From assembly GCA_963971225.1 (NCBI GenBank), contig OZ020270.1, positions 63,678,932 through 63,742,931 on the forward strand: 64,000 nt of DNA, in the 5' to 3' direction. A model generated the notes under the pieces. The model was not told the DNA's origin and made no database searches. It saw only the letters and a program-made list of their open reading frames with translations. This document shows, in pieces, positions 31,741 to 43,039 of the stretch; the first letter of the stretch is position 1, and each line of letters starts with the position of its first letter. Position numbers and translations under genes: made by a program. The stretch is from Melieria omissa (taxonomy: Eukaryota; Arthropoda; Insecta; Diptera; Ulidiidae).

Positions 31741-32865
31741 CATCATCAGCAAATTTGTTGAAGCGAAAGCGATCGTCAACGAAAAAAGGTATACACACAA
31801 AAATAGGCGAGAATACAGAGACAAATCTTTTGGGCAACGGCAGTTAAGGACTTAGGAAGCAAGTTAAACATCAATCTAGTTTTTGACAATTCTGATAGGA
31901 GGCTATGGAGTGCAAATATAGACTTATTACTCTCAAGTGTGAATCGGATGAACAAACAAAAAACATGGGAAAGAGCTATGAACAGCTCCCGGTTGTACAA
32001 GTACCTCGATCACAATATTGGAAAAAGCTATATTAACAACACAACTGAAAATTATAAGATATCTTGGATTCTGAAGACCAGATGCGACCTTATTTATCTC
32101 GGAGTATACAAGAAACTTAACTGCACTCTCTGTAACTTAAATGAATTGGAAGACTTGACACACTTTTTAGGAAGATGTCCAATACTGAAAGAAATGAGAT
32201 ATAGGTATTTTGGACAGTTTTATTTAGGCCAGGACGAAGTGATTAACAGATTAAATGGTATTGGTTCTGGTGGTTGGAATAGTGTAGTGTGGTTTGTCGC
32301 GAGTGCTTTAAAATATAGAAAACTGATCTTAAATGAATATAACTAGTTTTTGAGAAACTTTTGTTGTAACTTTAATGTTTTAAATGTCTTAATGTTTCCG
32401 TTGAGTGTATCTTCCGACAGACGACCCTGGGTCATTGTCGTAAATTCTTTGTAAATTAGTTTTAAGGATATTTTTTGTTAACAGAAAATTTTTTAATTAA
32501 ATAAAGAATCTATCTATCTATCTATCTACACACAAAAATAAGCGCGAACAAGTGAAATTGTGTTGTTGCTTTTGTTGGCTTTTTTGGTAGTTGATTATTT
32601 CATCACGTGTGAAGCAACGCACACAATTTTGCTAATATTTTCGACTAGCCGAAGTGCGTATGGCAGCAGTAACATCATCACAGCGCACAGTTGATGTGCG
32701 ACTGACCACATCAACATAAAGCAAATTATGAAAGCTGACTTCGAATTGAGAAGTTTGCCGAAGTCATCGCGAATATGTTCGAATAGCCGAAGTGCGTATG
32801 GGACCTACTGCGCTGGTACGCAAATTTGTGCGAGTTGACACCTCTATGTGTTTATTTGCTTAGTG
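31741..32865 (+). mobile_element. Right part of a P-superfamily element (fragment)
   Basis: Sequence from 'AAATTTGTTGAAGCGAAAGC' (31751) to the terminus 'GTGTTTATTTGCTTAGTG' (ends 32865) matches 51358-51606 plus 55092-55267 of the large P-superfamily transposon. It lacks the inner insertion, so GTTGATGTGCG at 32690-32700 is the empty site for that insertion. The element landed in a MITE copy (ATTGAGC follows). A truncated LINE is nested in it and element A abuts its left break. The left half is absent. Confidence 0.85.
31806..32527 (+). mobile_element. 5'-truncated non-LTR retrotransposon with (TATC)n tail
   Basis: A 722-bp insertion is flanked by the 13-bp duplication ACACACAAAAATA (31793-31805 and 32528-32540). 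It ends in (TATC)n at about 32509-32527. The open frame to 32344-32346 encodes the C-terminal end of a LINE ORF2 with a C-x2-C-x9-H-x4-C knuckle (CTLCNLNELEDLTHFLGRC). The frame is open from the truncation point. The clade is uncertain. Confidence 0.88.
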
Positions 32866-33187
32866 ATTGAGCCCAACGAACCATTTGCCTTTTGCATTAA
32901 ATTTCTATTTGAACTGAATTTCCCTACCGATTCAAACCTCAAATAAAACTTTTAGATCAGCTGTTTCGTTCTTTAACCCCCCTGTTTACACTTTTTTTAC
33001 TGTGTATTGTGAGTGGGCCAAGTCCCAGTGATAAAAGTTAAAACTTGCTAAAGTTAAAAGTATAAAGTTAAAACTTGCTTGTTAAAGTTAAAACTTGCAA
33101 ATTCCTACAAATTGCTGTTTGTTTACTTTTTGGGATAGTTTGATTTTAGGGAGCGTAAGCTAGCTCACTCTCCTGATATAGACCTAT
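32866..33187. mobile_element. Truncated, inverted copy of the TATA MITE
   Basis: Matches the reverse complement of the left half of 27674-28351 (ATTGAGC.CAACGAAC, TTTTAGATCAGCTGTT, GGGAGCGTAAGCTAGC), ending in a degenerate terminus near GATATAGACCTATA. It is the target into which the P-superfamily fragment inserted. Confidence 0.7.
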
Positions 33188-33499
33188 AGCAACCTTTTTT
33201 TTTTGTTGCCAAAAACAGTGTTGTCATTTTCACTTTCAAAGAAAAAAAGTATTCAAAAACCGAATCAGTTTTTTTACACGCCAAGGAAATATGACACAAG
33301 GATATTTTCTTGAACATTTCTTGAGCTTATTTTTATATGAAGTTTTCGCTTTTCTTGACCTATAAGTAGAGTTCTTCTTCTTTTTTTTCAGATCATAGTA
33401 GGTTTCATTTTGAACAAATGCTTCCAATGTAGTAGCCAACACGAAACACGTCCTCTTCTTTTGGTTGCTGCACTTGATCTGCCTTTTATTTCTCTTCCA

Positions 33500-33766
33500 T
33501 CTTCAAAGCTAACATGGGGTTGCCAGACTTATAGCTATTACATTCGCGTTCCATCTTAAAGCTAACATGGGTTGCCAGACTTATAGCTATTACATTCGTG
33601 TTCCATCTTAAAGCTAACATGGGTTGCCAGACTTATAGCTATTACATTCGTGTTCCATCTTAAAGCTAACATGGGTTGCCAGACTTATAGCTATTACATT
33701 CGTGTTCCATCTTAAAGCTAACATGGGTTGCCAGACTTATAGCTATTACATTCGTGTTCCATCTTA
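33500..33766. repeat. 52-bp tandem repeat in the gypsy LTR
   Basis: About five units of 'CTTAAAGCTAACATGGGTTG...' lie at a period of 52 bp (unit starts near 33555, 33607, 33659, 33711). The first is slightly divergent (ATGGGG, CGCG). The opposite LTR (38774-38880) has only about two units. Confidence 0.88.
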
Positions 33767-33801
33767 AAGCTAATTACAATGATGCCTACTATAACTTATG
33801 C

Positions 33802-36749
33802 TTACCCTACGCCCTTCTCACCTGCTACAACTCGGCCATCCTGACCCTGAGGTCCCCTGACCTCGCGGGTAGTTGGTTTATTCTTTCGACTGTTGAACCA
33901 GGGCCGAATGTTTCCTATTGCCCATACTCCTATGTACGGGATCTGAGACTGTTGAAACCCTTTGACGTCCTCCAAGACATATCTATCATTCTTTAAAACC
34001 TTCGAAACTTTGTAGGATCCCTTGAACTTGGGGATGCACTTTTTAGGTCTGCCCGTGTGTGAGTCAAAATTTTTTATCATGACGTAGTCTCCTTTCGAAA
34101 ATTTAACCGGTCTTTTGCGTTTTTTATTTACATAAGTTTCATTATATTTTTGTGCTTCTTCTTCGTGTTGTCGTGCACTTCGTCTTATTTGTTGTAGGTC
34201 TCTCTTCTGGATACCTTGTTCGTCTTCTACCAAGTTTTCTTTTAATTCGTCTATTACCTTCCCTCTCTGTCTAATACCAAATAACATTTTACTTGGGTGT
34301 TGACTAATTGTCCTGTGAACAGTATTATTTAATGCGTACTCTACGTCCCCCAGAATTTTGTCCCAGTATATCCCTTTACTCGGCTCCGTCAGTTTGGCTA
34401 TCATTGGGCCTAAGCTCCTGTTGACTCGTTCGACCTGTCCGTTGGCCTGGGGAGAGCCGGTGGCTATCTTAATGTGTTGTATGTTGTTGCTTTCTAGGAA
34501 TTTCTCAAACTCACTGGACGTGTAACAACTTCCCCTGTCCGATATCACGCGCTTTGGTCGACTGTAGGCTCTGAAATAATCCTGTAAGGCACCTATAGCT
34601 TCTTTTGTTTTCGTCGTCGCGGTGGGATATAGTCTGACGAATTTCGTACACGCATCGATTATAACTAAGATGTGTTTTTTCGATCTTTTGAAATTCTCGA
34701 TAGGTCCGTAATGATCTATGTGAATCACTTCGAAAGGTACACGGCTTTCGGAATGCTATGCAGGAAGCTCTCCCCTCGTCCCGACTTGCTGGAGAACGCA
34801 ACACATTTCATGCAGTTTTGGATGTGTCGTCCGACTTTCTCTTTTGCCTTGGGAAACCAATATGTTTTCTGAATGTTTTCTGTCGTTTTGTCTGTTCCAG
34901 TGTGACCCATGTCGTCATGATATTTGTTTATTATTTGTTCCTCCATCTCCTCTGGTACGTAGAATAGCACTCCGCCGTTTCCTACTTTCCTATATAGAAC
35001 TCCATTTCTTAACTCGTACAGTTTGTGTTCTGACTTTTCTAACTCTTTCTTAAGCTTTTCTACCCTTTGGTCTCTATTTTGGCAAATTAGAAGGTTTTCT
35101 TCGAATGTATTTGTTTCTAGGATTAATATATTGGTGCTTCTGCTAAGGGCGTCGACGTGTTGCATGCGTTTCCCCGACCGGTGTTCTAAAATGAAGTCGT
35201 AATTCTGAAGTTCTAGTGCCCACCTCGCTATTCTTGGGTTTAACTCTTTTTTGCTCAACGTCATTACTAAGGAATTACAGTCTGTAACGATTTTAAATTG
35301 TCTGCCTTGCAAATATATTCGGAACCTTTGTAGCGCGTAGACTATCGCCAATGTCTCTAATTCAAAGCTGTGATACTTTGACTCGGATTCTGTCGTCCTT
35401 TTAGAAAAATAAAATGTCGGGTGCATTTTCCCATCGTCCTTCTTTTGTAGGAGAATTGCGCCGAAACCTATTGAGCTCGCATCGCAGTGTAACTCAGTAT
35501 AGTCATTTGGGTTGTAGATTGCAAGTATTGGTGACTCAACTAGTTTTCCCTTTAGAGTTTCGAAAGCCTTTAGTTCTTCTGGCCCGAAACTGAACTTTTT
35601 GTCCTTTTTCGTTAAATCGTATAACGGTTTCGCTATTATTGAAAAATCTTTCACAAATCTTCTGAAATATGAGCATAGTCCTAAGAAACTTTGTACTGCA
35701 CTTGTTTTGTCAGGTGTGGGAAAATTTTGTATCGTCTCTATGCCTCCCTCATCTGCTTTAATGCCTTTATCTGATATGACGTACCCTAGATATTTTACTT
35801 CCGTTTGTAAAAATTCGCATTTGTCCAGCCTCAATTCTAAATTATTATCAACTAACCTTTTAAACACTTCTTTTAATATTTCGTAGTGTTCTTGTAAATT
35901 CTTTGTGGCTATCATTATGTCGTCTAGGTATATGATTACTTTGTCCTCCCTTACCAAGTCGGCGAAAATTTTGTTGACGAACTTTTGGAAAACTGCTGGA
36001 GCGTTCTTTAATCCAAACGGCATAAGAGTGAACTCGTACTGGCCAAGTGGTGTCACAAAAGAGGTGTACTTTATAGAGTCTGGGTGCATAAAAACATGGA
36101 AGAATCCGTTTTTGAGGTCGAGTTTGGTAAAGATAGTTTTCTTTTCTAGTCTGTCTAACAAATCATCAATTAGGGGTATCGGATAATTATTCTTCACTGT
36201 CATTTTATTTAGTCTTCTGTAGTCAACGCACATCCTTAAATCACCCGTTTTTTTTTTCCGCAAAACTATTGGAGAGGAATACTCCGACTCGCTTGTTCTG
36301 ATATACCCTTTTCTTAGATATTCATCCAACAACTTTTGTAATTCTGTTCTTTCCGTGTACGATAGTCGCCTGGGGGGACAGTGAAAAGGCTTCGGGTTCT
36401 CCAGTATCAGATTCATTTCATATTTCGTTTTTGGTTCAATGGTTCTTACAGGCCGTTCATAATGCTCTTCGTACAATTTCATAAACCTGACTTTTTCATT
36501 GTTACTTATATTTGCACCTAACTTACACTTTACATTTTCATTATAGGTTTCTGTTTCAATTAATAACACTTGTTTTATGAATTCGTTTTCAAAATTACTA
36601 TCTGCAATCTTTTCCTTTGCGCTAACCACTTTATGTTCGCTCTTTACACGTTCTTTAGTTTCTGATTGACAATCATTTTCTTTCTTTTGTTTTAGACGAC
36701 CGTTTTGATATGTCTTATGACTGTTACTTCTTGTTAAATTTGCCTCTTT
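33802..36749 (-). pseudogene. Gypsy pol: RT, RNase H, integrase
   Basis: Pol is open from about 36749, in the -1 frame relative to gag, without an own ATG near the junction. Motifs: RT (DLRMCVDYRRLN, LDLKNGFFHV, MPFGLKNAP, catalytic IIYLDDIM), RNase H (LHCDASSIGFGAILL), integrase zinc finger (H-x3-H and C-x2-C around CMKC), integrase core (HIDHYGP, ISDRGSCYTS, QANGQVERVNR) and a C-terminal GSYKVSKVL chromo-like region. A single-base frameshift near 34740 separates the zinc finger from the core, before VPFEVIHIDHYGP, and would prevent integrase production. All catalytic residues are retained. Confidence 0.88.
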
Positions 36750-38206
36750 TTATCGAATACCAATTTTATCTCGCCAGCTTTCAAGAAATCTCTTCCTAAT
36801 ACAGCATCGTGAATTATGGACTCATTATCAACAACCATCAATTCTATACTTATTTTTTTCTCGTTTATTATAACGTAACATGAAACTTTTCCGAAAATAA
36901 CAAGTTCACTTTTGTTTAATCCAAAATAAGAAACATTCTGTTTGCATCTGATAACTTTAATAGTGTTTGGTATGACCTGTTGTTTCACGAAGCTTATTGG
37001 GCTACCTGAGTCTATGATGCACGTTGCTGTAAAAAATTTATTGTTACATTCTGATAAATAAAATTTAAACGATCTTACGTAGTGGTCATCTTCTCGCGGG
37101 TATGTTGGCGTCTTCCTCATCGGGCAAGCAGCTACCTGGTGTTCGAGGCTCCCGCACCCGTAGCAGGCTCCCATCTCCCTTTTCGGCTTGCGACAACCAG
37201 CAGCGTAATGTCCGAACGAGTTGCAATTGAAGCAGCGAATCTGACTGTCGGCCTTACCGTCGGAGTTTGTTGTCACATTCTTTCGTTGGTTTCCGGCTCT
37301 CCGCTTTAGTTCCACTTTCGCGTACGCCTTTAGCAATTGAGCCTTCGTGGTGAAACAATGTATGTTGGCCTGCAGCCGTAGTTGTGGATCCGGGATCCCA
37401 TCGACAATGTATTCCACCAACTCCTCTTCCTCCATCTGAAGGCTGGTTGCAAGGATCGCCTTCGCGCTACAATACTGGGCGAAACTTTCGCCGTACTGCC
37501 ACTCCCTGGCCTCGAACTTGCGTCTCATTGTCATTTTATTTTCTTTCACGTTGAAGAATTCTGCCATTTGGTCGACCAATAGATTGATGTCCGTCATTAT
37601 AAAGTTTGGCATCGCGTATAGCCATGTTTGCGCTTTGCCTTTGAGTTTAGTTACGAACAATGCTCGTACCATGGTGTCACTCAAGTCGTATGCCGTTGCG
37701 ATATTTTTTAACTGGGTGACCCAAATTTCGGTGTTGCCAGTACCATCGAATTCGCTTATGAAGTCTTTCAGCATGTTTAGTGTTATCTCGCATGTTCTCA
37801 TGTTATCTCGGAGGCATGTATCGGTAACATCGACTGGCTTCGCAACATGTTCTCCAACAGTTTCTCTAATTACGTTTTGTTCATCCACCCCTTTTTTGAG
37901 CATTTCATTCTCCTTGGCCAGCAGCTCCTTTTCTCTTTTAATTAGCTCCAACTCTTTCCCTATAGCCTCGAACTCTCGAGCATTTGCCTTATTGCTTACT
38001 TCGTTGTCTTCCCCTTCGTCGCCGTCCGTTCCGTTGCTGTACTCCTCGTCGCTGTCCGCTGGGCACTCGCCTCTGTCTTTCGGTGCGACGTTATTCAGCC
38101 GTGCTGTCAACACCGCCTTCGTACCGCTTACCGGCATATTTAGTTTAGACAGCCAAGCACGCAATTGTCGTGCAGTAAAGTCGTCCTCACTAATCGGGCT
38201 CTCCAT
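36734..38206 (-). CDS. Gypsy gag-protease with N-terminal SAP-like domain
   Basis: An intact 490-codon ORF. Residues about 8-40 (DFTARQLRAWLSKLNMPVSG and following KAVLTARL) fit the SAP DNA/chromatin-binding motif, unusual for a gag. An acidic region and a coiled coil (about 80-115) follow, then a retroviral-type capsid region (about 150-300), two CCHC knuckles (CFNCNSFGHYAAGC and CYGCGSLEHQVAAC, about 325-360) and an aspartic protease (CIIDSGSPISFV, AVLGRDFL, about 395-485). Gag packages the RNA and the protease matures the polyprotein. It ends 16 nt into the pol frame. Confidence 0.87.
   Translation of the reverse strand: MESPISEDDFTARQLRAWLSKLNMPVSGTKAVLTARLNNVAPKDRGECPADSDEEYSNGTDGDEGEDNEVSNKANAREFEAIGKELELIKREKELLAKENEMLKKGVDEQNVIRETVGEHVAKPVDVTDTCLRDNMRTCEITLNMLKDFISEFDGTGNTEIWVTQLKNIATAYDLSDTMVRALFVTKLKGKAQTWLYAMPNFIMTDINLLVDQMAEFFNVKENKMTMRRKFEAREWQYGESFAQYCSAKAILATSLQMEEEELVEYIVDGIPDPQLRLQANIHCFTTKAQLLKAYAKVELKRRAGNQRKNVTTNSDGKADSQIRCFNCNSFGHYAAGCRKPKREMGACYGCGSLEHQVAACPMRKTPTYPREDDHYVRSFKFYLSECNNKFFTATCIIDSGSPISFVKQQVIPNTIKVIRCKQNVSYFGLNKSELVIFGKVSCYVIINEKKISIELMVVDNESIIHDAVLGRDFLKAGEIKLVFDKKRQI
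36746..36752 (-). promoter_or_regulatory. Candidate -1 ribosomal frameshift site between gag and pol
   Basis: On the minus strand the gag codons GAT AAA AAG AGG pass through a T-AAAAAG run. The pol frame is -1 to gag, has its last stop (TAA) overlapping this run (36750-36752) and stays open downstream. The gag stop is 36734-36736, so the overlap is only 16 nt and slippage must happen here. It is not a perfect X-XXY-YYZ heptamer. Confidence 0.5.
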
Positions 38207-38880
38207 ACTTGTGTTTAACTATCTTTCTCTTTCGGTACTTCTTTTGTCACTCTTTCTTCTTTCTTTTGTACACTCACTTAGAATCCTGACTATTTTCTGA
38301 CCTTGTAAACTGTACACTCTTTGTCGTTGTTTTCTTTCCCGTTATGGCTGTCCGGCTTGGTCTCCCGTTACAACTGGCCGGCTTGGTGACTAACTGTTGT
38401 TCCTGCTGACCTTGAATGCCAAATATTCGCTTAACAGCTTCAATTCAACGGCATAAACCTGCGCCTTCGTTTGTTTTCCAGATCTCGACCGCTGTGGCCT
38501 TTACTGTCGACTGGGCGTGCGCACGTACTCGTATGTACGTACATGCGAAATTCTCCTTGTCTTGCGTTTTGTCTTCGGGACTCCAATCACAACGCTTTTG
38601 TGTTTTAGAATTCCTATTTCACTCGGTGGTAAAAAATTTCTGCCGCACTTCCCGCTTTACGTGGTTTCCCCGAGTTTGGGAAATGAATCCCACTTCTGAA
38701 ATTGTAGTAGCCAACACGAAACACGTCCTCTTCTTTTGGTTGCTGCACTTGATCTGCCTTTTATTTCTCTTCCATCTTCAAAGCTAACATGGGGTTGCCA
38801 GACTTATAGCTATTACATTCGCGTTCCATCTTAAAGCTAACATGGGTTGCCAGACTTATAGCTATTACATTCGTGTTCCA

Positions 38881-39124
38881 TTTATCCAAATTTATCGATA
38901 TATGAAACACTGATTGAGTATATTAAAGCTAATGGCCCGAATGGCAGGACGGCCTCACAACTTCAAGATGGTGTCATCTTCAATCGTGCAGTCAACTACT
39001 TTATTGCCCATTGTGCGCCCAAACACAATTTTACTGTTTAAATTTTAATGTTGATACCTCATATGCTCATATAGTCTACAGCATATACAAGTACACAAGT
39101 AACGCATAGTGTTACTACTCGTAC
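38881..39124. other. Spacer between gypsy and RTE element
   Basis: No coding or terminal signal, except a stray TATTAAAGCTAATGG near 38923 that resembles the gypsy LTR edge. Confidence 0.3.
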
Positions 39125-41692
39125 ACAGTACTAAAAATAAAGGTGTAAGCCTAGACGTCAAAATCGTCCTCGGGGACTTCAATGCAAAGGTCGGGCGAGT
39201 AGGTATATTTGGCCCCACTGTCGGGCAGTTCAGCCTCCATACGACCACTATGAACAACGGTCTGAGGCTGATCGATTTCGCCGCGGCACGAAACATGGTA
39301 GTTAGTAGCACCAGATTCCAGCACCTCGATATCAACAAGGCGACCTGGTTATCCCCCGATCAATCAACCCGCAACCAGATTGATCACATTGTGATTGATG
39401 GAAGGCATGCTTCTAGCATTCTAGATGTGCGCACGTTCCGAGGACCCAACATCGACTCGGACCATTACCTTGTTGCAGCCAAGGTACGCATGCGTCTTTG
39501 CGCAGCGAAGACCGCACAACCTAGTTTGCGAAGAAAGCTGGACTTCAGTAAGCTGCGATCACAAGGGGCAGCCGAAGCCTACTCCGCTCAACTCTCCAAC
39601 CAGCTCGGTCGCTCCCCCTCTCCACCTGATGACATCGGCGGATTATGGGCTCACTTATCCCACTCTATGCGCGCCGCCGCAGAAAATGTCCTTGGTTTTC
39701 GACGCCCACCACCAAAACACCAATGGTACGATGAGGAGTGTCGCGGAGCCACTGCAGCGAAGAATACTGCCTGCAAGAAGACCCTGCAGTCGGCTGCCAC
39801 GCGAGCCGTGACAGAAAAACACCGGGAGGAGAGGAAGAAAGAGAGGTGCCTTTTTTTAGACGCAAGAAACGGGAGCAAGAAAGGCGCGAGCGTGAGGAAA
39901 TCGAGGAGTGCAGGAGCAGGAATGACGCCCGAAAATTCTTCCAAAAAGTTAAGCGTCTCACGGAAGGATTTAAGCCTGGGGCATCTTCTTGCAGAGACGA
40001 AACCGGGGATCTGGTTACGGATGCGCAGGGTGTGCTGAGGTTTTGGAAGGAGCACTTCACCAAGCTGCTCGCAGGCGACGAAGGGAACAATACCGCCAGT
40101 GGTGAAGATGTCCAGATGACACCAATCGACGACGACGGTGTGGATGTGCCACCGCGCAGCCATGACGAGGTCCGGGTCGCTATCCAGCGACTCAAGAACA
40201 ACAAAGCTGCAGGGCTGGATGGGCTACCAGCTGAATTGTTCAAGGCTGGCGGCGGTGAGCTGATTGGGTGCATGCATCAGCTCATTTGCAAAATATGGCT
40301 GGAGGAACGAATGCCCAACGATTGGAACCTCAGTGCCCTTTGTCCTGTGCTGAAGAAAAGCGACCCAACAATATGCGCCAACTACAGGGGTATCAGCCTA
40401 CTTCCCATTGCATACAAGGTCCTGACGAGCGTACTATGTGAAAGATTAAAGCCACTCGCCAAGGCGCTGATTGGACCTTATCAGTGCGGCTTAAGACCTG
40501 GTAAGTCCACCATCGACCAGATATTCACTCTACGCCAAATCCTGGAGAAGACCCATGAGAATCAAATCGATACACACCATCTCTTCGTCGATTACAAGGC
40601 AGCATTCGATAGCCCGATAAGGGATCGCCTATATGCCGCATTGTCTGAACTTGGTATCCCTGCACAGCTCGTGAGACTTTGCAGAGCGACGTTGAGCAAT
40701 ACGCGCAGCTCCGTCAAGGTTGGAGAGGTCACTCTCCGACCACTTTGATACCGTTCGAGGTTTCAGACAGGGTGATCCTTTGTCCTGCGACCTCTTCAAC
40801 TTCACCATGGAGAGTGTTCTGCGCAAGGCCGGTGTACATCGTAATGGCACAATTTTCAACAAAAGTGTTCAGCTCCTTGCCTACGCTGATGACATTGATG
40901 TCATCGGACGTAACAAGCGAGATGTCACCGCTGCCTGCTATCGAAAGAGAATCTGCCAAAATGGGGCTGGTGGTAAATGAGGGCAAGACGAAGTATATGC
41001 TGTCTACATGCAGGGACTCGCAGCGGCTAGGGTCTCACGTCGAGGCCGACAGGTATACTTTTGAAGTTGTCAAGGAATTCGTCTATCTTGGCACCGCCAT
41101 CAACAGCAGCAATGATGTCAGTCTGGAGATAAAGCGAAGGATAACTCTTGCCAACAGGTGCTACTACGGTCTCGGTAGGCAATTGAGAAGTAGAGACCTC
41201 TCTCGACCGACAAAACTTGCACTCTATAGGACGCTTATCTCGCCCGTGCTCCTCTATGGCACTGAAGCATGGACAATGACACGAAACGACATAGCGGCCC
41301 TTGGAGTGTTCGAGAAGAAGGTACTTCGCAAAATCTTCGGCCCTGTTCGTGTTGGTGACGACTATCGCATACGAACCAATAACGAGCTGTATGAGCTGTA
41401 AAAGGACATGGACGTAGCGCAGCGAATAACCATCCAGCGGCTACGCTGGCTCGGTCATGTCTGTCGCATGGACAACGAAGCTCCGGCGAAAAAGGTATTC
41501 GATGCGATGGTTGGAGGTCGACGGCGAAGAGGGAGACCGTGTCTCCGGTGGAAGGACCAAGTTCAAGAGGCCCTGTCATCTCTTGGTGTTACCAACTGGC
41601 GAAGGCGCGCGCAAAGCAGAGGCGCCTGGAGAGAAGTTTTGCGGTAGGCCGTAACCCGATAACGGGTTGTTATGGCCAGTTAAGTAAGTAAG
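39125..41692 (+). pseudogene. RTE-type non-LTR retrotransposon, 5'-truncated
   Basis: The coding sequence starts inside the endonuclease (LDVKIVLGDFNAKVGR, NQIDHIVIDGR, SDHYLV) and continues through RT: NNKAAGLDGLPAELFK, CPVLKKSDP, NYRGISLLPIAYKVL, LFVDYKAAFDS, GFRQGDPLSCDLFN and an intact AYADDIDVIG near 40882. The C-terminal RLRWLGHVCRM and GRRRRGRPCLRW block follows, to 41647. The tail is (GTAA)n at 41680-41692. Open segments change frame near 39850, 40750, 40970 and 41400, so no intact protein is encoded. There is no RNase H. Motifs and the tail fit the RTE clade. Confidence 0.85.
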
Positions 41693-41695
41693 TAA

Positions 41696-42964
41696 GCCTA
41701 GGCGTATACGGAGACGCAGGCCGCGCAACACAGCACAGGGCTGTGCAGCGCAAATTAAACTGTCTTACGCAGCAAATGTGTGAACAGGGCATACGTATCT
41801 CGTAAAACCAGCACACGTGTTCCGTATTCATTCCATAAACCCAGTAATATGAGTTATTTGTCTGAATCAGACTTTGAAATAGAACCTATATAATCTTATA
41901 AGAGTGTAATATGGGGTGTCCACGCACTTTTTCAATTTATTATTCAATTTTTACAAGAGAACGTGTCACACGCGGCTATGTCGCTGTATACGCTGTCATA
42001 TGGTACTACCACAGATAACTCATCATATAGATGTCCAGCGGCCAAGGAAAAAATGTGTCCAAAAAGTTCGAAAAATTTGGCCTCCGATAAGAGCTTTTTG
42101 GCCTCTAATGTCACTCACACAAACACCGCTTCACACGCATTCTACTATGTTTTGAGATACAGAAATATGTGATTTTTTAGTCAAAACGGCGCTTGTCTGT
42201 TATCATACCTTTTAAGCAGCTAGTTGGAATTGAGTGTTGATGGTCAAACGCGTAAGCGGGAGTGTCTCGGACGACGAGTCCGCGGTTCGATTCTTACTGT
42301 GTAGCTGATAAGATTTTAGTGACTTTTTTTTAATATATTCCTTTTTTAGGACCCGTGAAAACAATATAAATGAACAATTTATTTGGTTTCTAAATCTCTT
42401 GATTAGTAAATTGATTAGTTTTGGAAACACATATAATTGTTCGCAAGTTTTGAAATCAATCAACCAAGCGCAGCATACGGTTACAAACAACCATACAGCA
42501 AAAGGATTCGGTTGATGATGACAGGCGCTCATGGGCGTACCTAGGTATGGGTAGAGGAGGGTAGTTCCCCCTCGTAATTCTATATTTTATATACATATGC
42601 ACAGAAATCTATATTCTATTCTATTCTATTTGAATTTGATATTCTGAATTTAGAAATGTAGTTATGGCTTAATGTAAAGGGGGCACCCTTTAATCTGTTG
42701 CTGGGTACGCTCAGGAACTTGCTTTTCGCAAAAAAGAATGAAAATATCGACACAATTTTCCAAAACGAATGTAATTCAGCGGTCACTTCATTGTCGCAAT
42801 ACAGTTACGCCGACGCAAAGGATAGACCTGCTGGCGCCGCAGCTATTGGCAATGCGTTGCCTTAGCAACGATGTGTATGTGTCATGCCAAAGAAAATTTA
42901 CAAAAAACTGAACTACGCTGAGCTGTGCTGCGTGTGCGGCCTGCGTCTTCTTATACGCCTAGGC
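41696..42964. mobile_element. TIR element with TAA duplication in the RTE tail
   Basis: A 1269-bp insertion with inverted termini GCCTAGGCGTATA.GGAGAC and GCCTAGGCGTATAAGAAGAC, similar for about 50 bp (GACGCAGGCCGC...CACAGCACAG). It is flanked by TAA (41693-41695, 42965-42967) and targeted the (GTAA)n tail. The 3-bp duplication suggests PIF/Harbinger but there is no transposase. At 42240-42310 a stretch with B-box-like GGTTCGATTC resembles a decayed tRNA or SINE head; it does not fold into a convincing tRNA. Confidence 0.75.
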
Positions 42965-43039
42965 TAAGAGCTACTTATTAGCTGTACGTTCCTCTGTTAT
43001 TAGTTTAGCTGTTTTCACTAATTAATGTATGTACTCTTT

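Larger units (their letters stand above)
33428..38880 (-). mobile_element. Gypsy-type LTR retrotransposon
   Basis: Related LTR sequences flank gag and pol on the minus strand: 33428-33778 and 38703-38880, both starting TGTAGTAGCCAACACGAAAC on the plus strand. Domain order gag-protease-RT-RNase H-integrase is that of gypsy. No env ORF is present. Integrase ends with IPYIGVWAIGNIRPW, as in mdg3-like elements. The LTRs differ in the number of 52-bp repeats and the right LTR looks truncated at about 38880. Boundaries are approximate, because I could not confirm a target duplication or primer-binding site. Confidence 0.85.

Noticed and set aside
4945..32865. P-superfamily ends at 4945 and 32865 as the two ends of one element containing everything between
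   Set aside because: Flanks do not match (GTTATAG versus ATTGAGC), one lies in an RNase H frame and the other in a MITE, and similarity breaks off internally.
42240..42310. Functional tRNA gene
   Set aside because: Only the B-box-like GGTTCGATTC is convincing; the arms do not pair and the A-box is poor.
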